From Tepidimonas sp. (GTDB lineage: Bacteria; Pseudomonadota; Gammaproteobacteria; Burkholderiales; Burkholderiaceae_C), in the NCBI GenBank assembly GCA_025054905.1, contig JANWZF010000350.1:1-11340 (forward strand): a DNA stretch of 11,340 bases. Reading direction: 5' to 3'. Below are positions 6,084 through 11,340 of the stretch, in pieces. The notes beneath the pieces were generated by a model. It was not told the origin of the DNA, did not search any database, and was given only the letters and a program-made list of their open reading frames with translations. Numbering within the stretch: position 1 is the stretch's first letter; each line of letters opens with the position of its first letter. A program made the position numbers and the translations under genes.

Positions 6084-6149
6084 CACCGGGGAACGCTCCC
6101 CGGCGTTACCGGGGAAACGGGCTTTTGTTCCCCGATATGTTCCCCGGTG
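6084..6149. repeat. Cluster of five CCGGGGAAC-like boxes in front of int
   Basis: Boxes in alternating orientation: ACCGGGGAAC (6085-6094), CTCCCCGG (6096-6103, inverted), TACCGGGGAAAC (6107-6118), GTTCCCCG (6127-6134, inverted), GTTCCCCGGTG (6139-6149, inverted). The outermost pair, 6084-6094 and 6139-6149, is a perfect 11-bp inverted repeat. The cluster runs from the spacer of the candidate int promoter to 2 bp before the int Shine-Dalgarno site. It may contain integrase arm sites, excisionase sites or a repressor operator. Confidence 0.7.
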
Positions 6150-6165
6150 CCGCGCTGGTTGTCAA
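6137..6165 (-). promoter_or_regulatory. Candidate int promoter
   Basis: On the minus strand a perfect TTGACA (6165-6160) is followed after 17 bp by GAACAT (6142-6137), a poor -10; CATATC and ACATAT lie at 20 and 19 bp. The -10 side overlaps a CCGGGGAAC box, so a protein bound there would block transcription. The -35 is strong, the -10 uncertain. Confidence 0.4.
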
Positions 6166-6175
6166 TGTTGCGCCC

Positions 6176-6240
6176 TGTTCGTCCTTGTTCGATAAGTCGC
6201 TGTTAGGCAAAGAAAAAAGCCGCCGGATTGTTCGTCCTTG
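6176..6240 (+). repeat. Copies 2 and 3 of the TGTTCGTCCTTG direct repeat
   Basis: TGTTCGTCCTTG occurs at 6176-6187 and 6229-6240, 53 bp apart; the second copy extends to the 14-bp ATTGTTCGTCCTTG also found at 3948-3961. The right copy occupies the loop of the terminator behind tRNA-Ser. The interval 3950 to 6187 enclosed by copies 1 and 2 is exactly the 255-aa gene plus the integrase with its control region. Confidence 0.5.
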
Positions 6241-6245
6241 GCGGC
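6213..6245 (-). terminator. Intrinsic terminator behind tRNA-Ser
   Basis: On the minus strand GCCGCC (6245-6240), 15-nt loop, GGCGGC (6224-6219), then TTTTTT (6218-6213). It lies 16 bp past the tRNA 3' end in the direction of tRNA transcription and would stop read-through into int. If the crossover is inside the tRNA, this terminator was brought by the element. Confidence 0.7.
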
Positions 6246-6260
6246 CTTTGTTGCTTGTCT

Positions 6261-6290
6261 TGGCGGAGAGAGGGGGATTCGAACCCCCGA
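6261..6290. other. Inferred attachment site at the tRNA-Ser 3' end
   Basis: P4-type integrases usually recombine within the T arm and 3' end of a tRNA gene. The integrase sits just beyond this end and the tRNA is intact, so the junction probably lies in about 6261-6290. The exact core cannot be set because the partner copy is not in the window. Confidence 0.5.
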
Positions 6291-6351
6291 GGGGCTTTGG
6301 ACCCCTACACGCTTTCCAGGCGTGCGACTTCGACCGCTCATCCATCTCTCC
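6261..6351 (-). tRNA. tRNA-Ser (anticodon GGA)
   Basis: 91 nt including an encoded CCA (complement tgg at 6261-6263). Acceptor stem GGAGAGA (6351-6345) pairs fully with TCTCTCC (6271-6265), discriminator G at 6264. Anticodon stem CACGC/GCGTG with loop CTGGAAA, anticodon GGA at 6317-6315, reading UCC and UCU. A long variable arm (about 16 nt, with GGGG/CCCC) is typical of tRNA-Ser, and the T arm GGGGG-TTCGAAT-CCCCC is canonical. The gene is complete despite the adjacent integration, as expected when the element restores the 3' end. Confidence 0.95.
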
Positions 6352-6364
6352 GGGAAGGACTGAC

Positions 6365-6370
6365 ATTGTA
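6365..6370 (-). promoter_or_regulatory. Candidate -10 box of the tRNA-Ser promoter
   Basis: TACAAT on the minus strand (5/6 match to TATAAT), 13 bp upstream of the tRNA 5' end. No clear -35 at 16-18 bp; that region lies at the 3' end of qmcA, so the tRNA may also be reached by qmcA read-through. Confidence 0.45.
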
Positions 6371-6381
6371 CACGCACGCTT

Positions 6382-7305
6382 TCAGCGCCCGTCGGCATGG
6401 GTGGAGCCGCGGATCAGCTGCATGGCCGAGCCGATCAGGCTGGCGACCTCTCCCATGTGGCTGGGCACGATGAGGGTGGTCTTGGCGTCGTGCGCCACGC
6501 GGCTGTAGGCTTCCACGGCCTTCTCGGCCACTTTCAGCTGCACGGCCTGCTCGCCGCCCGGCTGGCGGATGGCAGCCGCAATGCGCTCGATGGCCTGCGC
6601 GGTGGCTTCGGCCACTTCACGGATGGCCGCCGCCTCACCCTGCGCCTGGTTGATCGCGGCTTGCTTTTCGCCCTCGGACTTGGCGATGAAGGCCGCACGT
6701 TCGCCCTCGGCCAGGTTGATCTGCTCCTGGCGCTTGCCCTCGGAGGCAGCAATCAGCGCGCGCTTTTCACGCTCGGCGGTAATCTGCGCCTGCATGGCGC
6801 GCAGGATCTCCGCTGGCGGCGTCAAGTCCTTGATCTCGTAGCGCAGCACCTTGACGCCCCAGTTCAGCGCCGCCTCATCGATGGCGTTGACGACCTGGGC
6901 GTTGATCATTTCGCGCTCTTCGAACGTCTTGTCCAGCTCCAGCCGCCCGATGACGCTGCGCAGCGTCGTTTGCGCCAGCTGTGTGATGGCCAGCACGTAG
7001 TTGGAGGAGCCGTAGCTGGCGCGCATCGGATCGGTCACCTGAAAGTACAGGATGCCATCGACCTTCAGCTGGGTGTTGTCCTTGGTGATGCAGATTTGCT
7101 CGGGCACGTCCAGCGGAATCTCCTTCAGGCTGTGCTTGTAGGCCACCTTCTCGATGAAGGGGACGACGAAGTTCAAGCCGGGTGCCAGCGTGCGGTCATA
7201 GCGGCCCAGCCGCTCCACCACCCAGGCGGTCTGTTGCGGCACGACCTTGATCGACTTGACGACGAAGATGAGGGCGACGATGACGAGGACGACGGCGATT
7301 TCCAT
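6382..7305 (-). CDS. qmcA: SPFH/band-7 membrane protease-regulator-like protein (QmcA/stomatin family)
   Basis: 307 aa, the usual size. One N-terminal membrane segment (about 3-19, IAVVLVIVALIFVV), then the SPFH domain (about 20-190) with family motifs VPQQTAWVVERLGRY, APGLNFVVPFIEKV, SVIGRLELDKTFEEREMIN and WGVKVLRYEIKDLTPP, then an Ala/Glu-rich helical region (190-265) that drives oligomerisation. Family members build membrane cages or domains and modulate FtsH-type proteolysis or membrane order. It follows the nfeD gene after a 48-bp gap on the same strand, the classical stomatin-NfeD pairing. The Shine-Dalgarno site before ATG 7305 is weak. It is immediately upstream of tRNA-Ser. Chromosomal backbone gene. 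Confidence 0.93.
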   Translation of the reverse strand: MEIAVVLVIVALIFVVKSIKVVPQQTAWVVERLGRYDRTLAPGLNFVVPFIEKVAYKHSLKEIPLDVPEQICITKDNTQLKVDGILYFQVTDPMRASYGSSNYVLAITQLAQTTLRSVIGRLELDKTFEEREMINAQVVNAIDEAALNWGVKVLRYEIKDLTPPAEILRAMQAQITAEREKRALIAASEGKRQEQINLAEGERAAFIAKSEGEKQAAINQAQGEAAAIREVAEATAQAIERIAAAIRQPGGEQAVQLKVAEKAVEAYSRVAHDAKTTLIVPSHMGEVASLIGSAMQLIRGSTHADGR

Positions 7306-7353
7306 GGATCAGGCTTTCGACGGGAGGAGGGCTTTGGAAAGGGCAGTCTGGCA

Positions 7354-7782
7354 TCAAGCCTGCAGCGGCTCGATGACCAGACGGTTACCTTGGACTGCGC
7401 GAATGCGGTGGGGTCCGCTGCGCAGCGGCACCGTTGCGTCGGCCGCAATGGCCAGCCATTCGGTTCCGCGGTAGCGCACGCGGGCGGTGCCATCGACCTG
7501 CCAGTGCGGCACGTCCACCGTCTGGCCGATGTCGAGCACGACGTCCGGGTTGTCTTGGCTGCTGGTTCGCCGGCGCAGCCGCACCCAGGACCAGCCACCG
7601 ACGGTCAGCAACGCGCACAGCCCGGCGGTGACGAGCTGGGCACTGAAAGTCCAGCCCGCGTGCGCCGCCACCGCACCGCCTACGGCCGCCAGTGCCAGCA
7701 TCAGCAGAAAAAAGGTACCGCTGGTCAGCTCAGCCGCTACCAGCAGCCCGACCAGCACCCACCACAGCGTCGCGTCATCCAT
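7354..7782 (-). CDS. NfeD-family membrane protein with OB-fold domain
   Basis: 142 aa, a short-form NfeD without the protease domain. Three hydrophobic segments (about residues 5-20, 22-40 and 46-65) are followed by a basic LRRR stop-transfer and an OB-fold-like domain (about 75-140: DIGQTVDVPHWQVDGTARVRYRGTEWLA to NRLVIEPL). In the family this domain interacts with the partner SPFH protein, encoded next. ATG at 7782 is chosen because GGGGGTG lies about 6 bases upstream; an ATG at 7800 would add MPRGWV and uses that same sequence as codons. It is divergent from the decarboxylase gene, with 32 bp between start codons. Confidence 0.85.
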   Translation of the reverse strand: MDDATLWWVLVGLLVAAELTSGTFFLLMLALAAVGGAVAAHAGWTFSAQLVTAGLCALLTVGGWSWVRLRRRTSSQDNPDVVLDIGQTVDVPHWQVDGTARVRYRGTEWLAIAADATVPLRSGPHRIRAVQGNRLVIEPLQA

Positions 7783-7799
7783 GACCCACCCCCTTGGCA

Positions 7800-7805
7800 T
7801 ACACT
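7800..7805 (+). promoter_or_regulatory. Possible -10 box of the decarboxylase gene
   Basis: TACACT (4/6) ends 9 bp before the ATG at 7815, so transcription would begin about 3 nt before the start codon and give a nearly leaderless mRNA. No Shine-Dalgarno sequence precedes the ATG, which agrees. No good -35 is seen; a longer-leader transcript from within nfeD is the alternative. Confidence 0.3.
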
Positions 7806-7814
7806 TGCGCGCTT

Positions 7815-10106
7815 ATGAAATTCCGCTTCCCGATCGTCATCATCGACGAAGATTACCGTTCCGACAACACGTCGGGTCTGGGCATTCGCGCGCTGGCCCA
7901 GGCGATTCAGAACGAGGGCTTCGAGGTCGTCGGCGTGACCAGCTATGGCGACCTGAGCCAGTTCGCCCAGCAGCAAAGCCGTGCCAGCGCCTTCATCCTG
8001 TCGATCGATGACGAGGAGGTCAGCGGCAACCCCGAAGAAGATCCCGCGGTGCAGAACCTGCGCGCATTCGTGCAGGAGGTGCGTCGGCGCAACGCGGAGG
8101 TGCCTATCTACGTTTATGGTGAGACGCGCACCAGCCGCCACCTGCCCAACGACGTGCTGCGCGAGCTGCACGGCTTCATCCACATGTTCGAGGACACGCC
8201 GGAGTTCGTCGCGCGGCACATCATCCGCGAGGCCAAGGCCTACCTGGAGTACATCCAGCCGCCGTTCTTCAAGGCGCTGCTGGACTACGCCGAGGACGGC
8301 TCGTACTCCTGGCACTGCCCGGGGCATTCGGGCGGTGTGGCCTTTCTGAAGACCCCGGTGGGGCAGATGTTTCACCAGTTTTTTGGCGAGAACATGCTGC
8401 GCGCCGATGTCTGCAACGCGGTGGAGGAGCTCGGCCAGCTGCTGGATCACAACGGCGCCATCGGCGAAAGCGAGCGCAACGCTGCGCGCATCTTCAACGC
8501 CGACCACTGCTTCTTCGTCACCAACGGCACCAGCACCAGCAACAAGATGGTCTGGCACCACACGGTGGCCCCGGGCGACGTGGTGGTGGTGGACCGCAAC
8601 TGTCACAAATCGATCCTGCACTCGATCATCATGACGGGGGCCATCCCCGTTTTTCTGAAGCCCACGCGCAACCACTACGGCATCATCGGGCCGATTCCGC
8701 AAAGCGAGTTCGAGCCGGACAACATCCGCGCCAAGATCGCCGCGCATCCTTTGCTGCAGGGGGTGGATGCGGCCAGCGTGCGGCCCAAGATCCTGACGCT
8801 GACGCAGTCCACCTACGATGGTGTGCTCTACAACACCGAGACCATCAAGCGCATGCTGGATGGCTACGTGGACAACCTGCACTTCGACGAAGCGTGGCTG
8901 CCGCATGCGGCGTTTCATCCGTTCTACGGCACGTACCACGCCATGGGGCGCAAGCGCGCGCGGCCGCAGCATTCGGTGGTGTACTCCACCCAGTCAATCC
9001 ACAAGCTGCTGGCGGGCATCAGCCAGGCCTCACAGGTGCTGGTGCAGGATTCCCAGACCCAAAAACTGGACCGGCACCTGTTCAACGAAGCCTACCTGAT
9101 GCACACCTCCACCAGCCCGCAATACAGCATCATCGCCAGCTGCGACGTGGCCGCTGCGATGATGGAGCCGCCGGGCGGTACGGCGTTGGTCGAGGAAAGC
9201 ATTGCCGAATCGCTGGACTTCCGGCGCGCGATGCGCAAGGTGGACAACGAGTTTGGTCCGGAGGAGTGGTGGTTCCAGGTCTGGGGGCCGGAGGAGTTGG
9301 CCGAGGAGGGCATCGGTCGGGCCAGCGACTGGGTGCTCAAGCGCACCGATGCCGATGGCGTGCAGACCGCCGACGGCGAGGATGCCTGGCATGGCTTTGG
9401 CGACATGGCGCCGGGCTTCAACATGCTCGACCCGATCAAGGCCACCATCATCACGCCAGGCCTCAACCTCAAGGGCGACTTTGCGCCCACCGGCATCCCC
9501 GCCAGCATCGTCACCAAGTTCCTGGCCGAGCACGGGGTGGTGGTGGAAAAGACCGGGCTGTACTCGTTCTTCATCATGTTCACCATCGGCATCACCAAGG
9601 GCCGCTGGAACACGCTGCTGACGGCGTTGCAGCAGTTCAAGGACGACTACGACCGCAACCAGCCGATGTGGCGCGTGATGCCCGAGTTCTGCCGCAAGCA
9701 GCCGCGCTACGAGCGCATGGGCCTGCGCGACCTGTGCCAGTTCGTGCACGAGATGTACGCCAAATACGACGTGGCGCGCCTGACCACCGAGATCTACCTC
9801 AGCGATCTGACCCCGGCCATGAAGCCCAGTGACGCCTACGCGCAGATCGCGCGGCGCAACACCGAGCGCGTGCCGATCGACGAGCTGGAAGGCCGTGTCA
9901 CCACCGCGTTGATCACGCCGTATCCGCCCGGCATCCCGCTGTTGATTCCGGGCGAAGTGTTCAACCGGCGCATCGTCGACTACCTGAAGTTTTCGCGCGA
10001 GTTCAACGAACGCTGCCCAGGTTTCGAGACGGACATCCACGGCCTGGTGGTCGAGGAGGGCTTCGACGGCCGCAAACGCTACTACGCCGACTGCGTGCGG
10101 ACGTAA
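7815..10106 (+). CDS. PLP-dependent Orn/Lys/Arg decarboxylase (fold-type I)
   Basis: 763 aa, matching the 710-760 aa inducible-type basic amino acid decarboxylases. Removes CO2 from lysine, arginine or ornithine to give the polyamine-type amine (cadaverine, agmatine or putrescine), serving acid resistance or polyamine supply in the cytoplasm. Layout: N-terminal flavodoxin-like wing domain (about 1-140, IVIIDEDYRSDNTSG), PLP-binding major domain (about 145-450) with NGTSTSNK (238 onward), FDEAW (Asp358, pyridine-nitrogen contact) and the Schiff-base lysine in STQSIHKLLAGISQAS (K397), then the C-terminal domain with ALITPYPPGIPLLIPGE. Substrate cannot be decided by eye. ATG at 7815 begins MKFRFPIVIIDED; a 7-residue upstream extension starting at a GTG is unlikely. 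Hairpins follow the TAA. Confidence 0.93.
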   Translation: MKFRFPIVIIDEDYRSDNTSGLGIRALAQAIQNEGFEVVGVTSYGDLSQFAQQQSRASAFILSIDDEEVSGNPEEDPAVQNLRAFVQEVRRRNAEVPIYVYGETRTSRHLPNDVLRELHGFIHMFEDTPEFVARHIIREAKAYLEYIQPPFFKALLDYAEDGSYSWHCPGHSGGVAFLKTPVGQMFHQFFGENMLRADVCNAVEELGQLLDHNGAIGESERNAARIFNADHCFFVTNGTSTSNKMVWHHTVAPGDVVVVDRNCHKSILHSIIMTGAIPVFLKPTRNHYGIIGPIPQSEFEPDNIRAKIAAHPLLQGVDAASVRPKILTLTQSTYDGVLYNTETIKRMLDGYVDNLHFDEAWLPHAAFHPFYGTYHAMGRKRARPQHSVVYSTQSIHKLLAGISQASQVLVQDSQTQKLDRHLFNEAYLMHTSTSPQYSIIASCDVAAAMMEPPGGTALVEESIAESLDFRRAMRKVDNEFGPEEWWFQVWGPEELAEEGIGRASDWVLKRTDADGVQTADGEDAWHGFGDMAPGFNMLDPIKATIITPGLNLKGDFAPTGIPASIVTKFLAEHGVVVEKTGLYSFFIMFTIGITKGRWNTLLTALQQFKDDYDRNQPMWRVMPEFCRKQPRYERMGLRDLCQFVHEMYAKYDVARLTTEIYLSDLTPAMKPSDAYAQIARRNTERVPIDELEGRVTTALITPYPPGIPLLIPGEVFNRRIVDYLKFSREFNERCPGFETDIHGLVVEEGFDGRKRYYADCVRT

Positions 10107-10143
10107 CCGCTGCCGGCAAGCGGCGCAGCATCGCCGTGCTGCG
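10107..10143 (+). terminator. Hairpins directly after the decarboxylase stop codon
   Basis: Two adjacent stem-loops: CCGCT/AGCGG (10107-10111 with 10119-10123) and a perfect 7-bp stem CGCAGCA/TGCTGCG (10124-10130 with 10137-10143, 6-nt loop). There is no T-run, so these may be a Rho-associated or 3'-end-protecting structure rather than a classic intrinsic terminator. Confidence 0.35.
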
Positions 10144-10222
10144 GGCCGGTGCATGCGCGCCAAGGCGCTGTGGCGACGCACCGCGCGGGCTTTGCGTTAG
10201 GTCAAGCCGGCTTGCCGTGGGC

Positions 10223-10253
10223 CTGACACGGCGGTCAGGCGGTCCGTTACCAT
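10223..10253 (+). promoter_or_regulatory. Candidate promoter of the YdcH-like gene
   Basis: CTGACA (10223-10228, 5/6) and TACCAT (10248-10253, 4/6) with a 19-bp spacer, which is longer than optimal. The start codon is 32 bp further on, a normal leader length. Confidence 0.35.
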
Positions 10254-10285
10254 GACCGCGTTGCAACCGTGATGAGGAGGCCAAG

Positions 10286-10510
10286 ATGTTTCCGGAATAC
10301 CGAGACCTGATTTCCAAGCTCAAGACGAGTGACCATCACTTCCAGCGCCTGTTCGACAAGCACAACGAGCTCGATGAGCGCATCCAGCGCATGGAACAGG
10401 GCATCGAGCCCGGCACCCACGAGCAGATCGAAACGCTGAAGAAAGAAAAGCTGCTGCTGAAGGACCAGCTCTACGACCTTCTGCGCAAGGCCTCGGCGGC
10501 CACAACTTGA
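10286..10510 (+). CDS. YdcH/DUF465-family small coiled-coil protein
   Basis: 74 aa, typical for the family. The start (MFPEYRDLISKLKTSDHHFQ) and the two-helix layout, an N-terminal helix with SDHHFQRLFDKHNELDERI and a C-terminal EQIETLKKEKLLLKDQLYDLL helix, match DUF465. These proteins form antiparallel coiled-coil hairpins; their role is unknown, with cytoplasmic location expected. A strong GAGGAGG lies 5-6 bases before the ATG. The gene converges on the NlpC/P60 gene with 17 bp between stops, where a short AGCGG/CCGCT hairpin (10513-10528) without T-run is present. Confidence 0.88.
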   Translation: MFPEYRDLISKLKTSDHHFQRLFDKHNELDERIQRMEQGIEPGTHEQIETLKKEKLLLKDQLYDLLRKASAATT

Positions 10511-10527
10511 GAAGCGGCCTCATCCGC

Positions 10528-11148
10528 TCAGTTGCCGGCGCGAGCCTGTAGCGTCGCGCCGGGTTCAACCCGGCGTGCGCCGTCGAAGCGCGCACGCCAA
10601 TACGCCGCATCCAGGCGCTCCAGCCGCACCTGGGCGCCCGGGCGCGGCGAATGCACGAAGCGCCCTTGTCCCACGTAGATCCCGACGTGGCTGTAAGGGC
10701 GCCCCGAGGTGTTGAAAAACACCAGATCCCCGGGGCTGAGCGCTTCGGGCTCGATCGGTTGGGTGGCCTGGGCCTGCTCGGCCGCCGTGCGCGGCAGCCG
10801 CACCCCGGCGCCTTCACGAAACACGATCTGCACAAAGCCGCTGCAGTCCACGCCTTGTTCGTAGTCGCTGCCGCCACGGTGGTAGGGTACCCCCACATAC
10901 GCTATCGCCACCACCAGCGCGTCGGTGCGCAGTCGCGCGAGATCGGCTGCGGCGCCGTCGGCCTCGCGCTGACGCAGCCACTGCAACAAGGCATCGTCAT
11001 CGGGAGGGAGGCTGGCTGCCGTGCGGCCACCGCTGCCCGTCACCGGTGGGGCCGCACAGCCCGCCAGCAGCAACGCGCAGGCCACACCCAGCCACCCGAA
11101 AAACCGGCCGGGTACCCTGCGGCACCGCAAGTATTCGGAAACGCGCAT
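10528..11148 (-). CDS. NlpC/P60-family peptidoglycan hydrolase, lipoprotein
   Basis: 206 aa. Arg-rich N-terminus, hydrophobic segment WLGVACALLLAGC with a lipobox (LLAG-C31), so the mature protein should be a lipid-anchored periplasmic or outer-membrane enzyme. NlpC/P60 domain covers about 74-195 with the catalytic Cys in GVDCSGFVQ (C102), His in YSHVGIYVG (H154) and a third polar residue His in FVHSP (H166), plus the LSPGDLVFF motif. Family enzymes are usually D,L-endopeptidases cutting peptide stems of murein. ATG at 11148 is chosen because it gives a complete signal peptide; no strong Shine-Dalgarno site precedes it. Divergent from the next gene with 73 bp between starts, so both promoters should lie in 11149-11221. 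Confidence 0.92.
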   Translation of the reverse strand: MRVSEYLRCRRVPGRFFGWLGVACALLLAGCAAPPVTGSGGRTAASLPPDDDALLQWLRQREADGAAADLARLRTDALVVAIAYVGVPYHRGGSDYEQGVDCSGFVQIVFREGAGVRLPRTAAEQAQATQPIEPEALSPGDLVFFNTSGRPYSHVGIYVGQGRFVHSPRPGAQVRLERLDAAYWRARFDGARRVEPGATLQARAGN

Positions 11149-11221
11149 GATGGCGGTTACGATACGCGGCTGCGGCTGCCGACGTCAACCCCGGGGGCCA
11201 CCGCTGCCCCACCCGAACCCG

Positions 11222-11340
11222 ATGCTGTTGGATGCAAACGACTGCCAGCTGGTGCTGGTCGATTATCAAGCGCGCCTGATGCCGGCGATCGCGCACGGTG
11301 AGCAGGTGCTGGAGCGCGCCCGTCGGCTGGTGGCGTTGGC
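11222..11340 (+). CDS. Isochorismatase-like cysteine hydrolase, N-terminal fragment
   Basis: ATG at 11222 opens a frame running to the window end, 39 codons plus two bases. The translation MLLDANDCQLVLVDYQARLM followed by PAIAHGEQVLERARRLVALA matches the beginning of isochorismatase-like hydrolases of the YcaC kind: a first beta strand ending in the catalytic Asp (D14 in VLVDYQ), a loop, then a helix. The catalytic Lys and Cys lie beyond the window, so the family is inferred from this first motif. There is no good Shine-Dalgarno site. Confidence 0.75.
   Translation, partial: MLLDANDCQLVLVDYQARLMPAIAHGEQVLERARRLVAL

Larger units (their letters stand above)
1..6260. mobile_element. Right end of an integrative element inserted at tRNA-Ser(GGA)
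   Basis: All genes between the left edge and the tRNA-Ser 3' end lie on the minus strand and are of mobile-element type: P4-type tyrosine integrase beside the tRNA, AlpA-like regulator, Toprim/DUF3987 replication protein and several small unknown proteins. Integrase next to the 3' end of a tRNA is the standard layout for elements using tRNA attachment sites. The layout resembles P4-like satellites or integrative islands that carry their own primase. No structural phage genes, conjugation genes or recognisable cargo are present here. No copy of the tRNA 3' end was seen elsewhere in the window, so the distal boundary is presumably beyond position 1. The right boundary at about 6261 is inferred. 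Confidence 0.85.

Noticed and set aside
1..6260. CRISPR array or insertion sequence in the element
   Set aside because: No regularly spaced repeats with unique spacers beyond the three 47-bp units, and no transposase or terminal inverted repeats were seen.
6397..7818. Plus-strand 473-aa frame opposite qmcA and nfeD
   Set aside because: It is a shadow of two recognisable minus-strand genes; the translation has no recognisable motif.
7737..10181. Minus-strand frames (411 aa and 383 aa) opposite the decarboxylase
   Set aside because: They are His/Val/Ala/Arg-rich mirror translations of a well-supported enzyme gene, with no motifs of their own.
10204..10213. AAGCCGGCTT palindrome before the YdcH-like gene
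   Set aside because: A single short palindrome without a second copy or a clear promoter relation; expected by chance.

Overview
The window holds the right-hand end of an integrated mobile element (about 1 to 6260) that abuts a tRNA-Ser(GGA) gene, followed by ordinary chromosomal housekeeping genes (6261 to 11340). High GC, strong GC3 bias, and the flavour of the qmcA/nfeD, PLP decarboxylase, YdcH-like, NlpC/P60 and isochorismatase-like proteins suggest a betaproteobacterium, probably Burkholderiales and close to Comamonadaceae. This is an inference from sequence style; no search was run.

Element, read on the minus strand from the tRNA leftward. A P4-type tyrosine integrase (4846-6072) lies next to the tRNA 3' end. 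Between them are an intrinsic terminator, a candidate int promoter and a cluster of five CCGGGGAAC-like boxes. A lower-GC gene of unknown function (3964-4731) follows, then a 334-bp non-coding region with two ACCCTA-N2-TAGGGT palindromes spaced exactly 21 bp. A compact replication-type operon comes next: AlpA-like DNA-binding protein (3375-3629), a small unknown protein (3104-3370), a possible tiny ORF (2975-3061), a Toprim + DUF3987 primase/helicase-like protein (591-2975), a cysteine-motif protein (116-589), and a further gene that leaves the window (1-119). The last genes are joined by TGATG or ATGA overlaps or a 1-bp gap, so they are probably translationally coupled. Integrase, AlpA and a P4-like primase point to a satellite-like or integrative element with its own replication module. 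Cargo genes and the distal attachment site lie beyond the left edge.

The most unusual structure is in the gene at 116-589. Three 47-bp units, two in one orientation and one inverted, lie inside the reading frame and form a near-perfect 41-bp palindrome. Each unit ends in a tandem CTACRAAAC nonamer and each begins with GAATTC or a one-base variant. In one orientation the units encode TKPTK, in the other GFVGFV, so the frame stays open whichever way the DNA lies. They could be in-frame palindromic elements, or iteron-like origin sites for the adjacent primase. A second oddity is an intrinsic terminator pointing along the plus strand inside the minus-strand gene 3104-3370, with a promoter-like sequence upstream; together they could make a short antisense RNA.

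Chromosomal side. qmcA (SPFH/band-7) and nfeD form a minus-strand pair typical of membrane-domain partners. A large PLP-dependent Orn/Lys/Arg decarboxylase is transcribed divergently with only 32 bp between start codons. A YdcH/DUF465 coiled-coil protein follows, converging with an NlpC/P60 lipoprotein. The window ends in the first 39 codons of an isochorismatase-like hydrolase.
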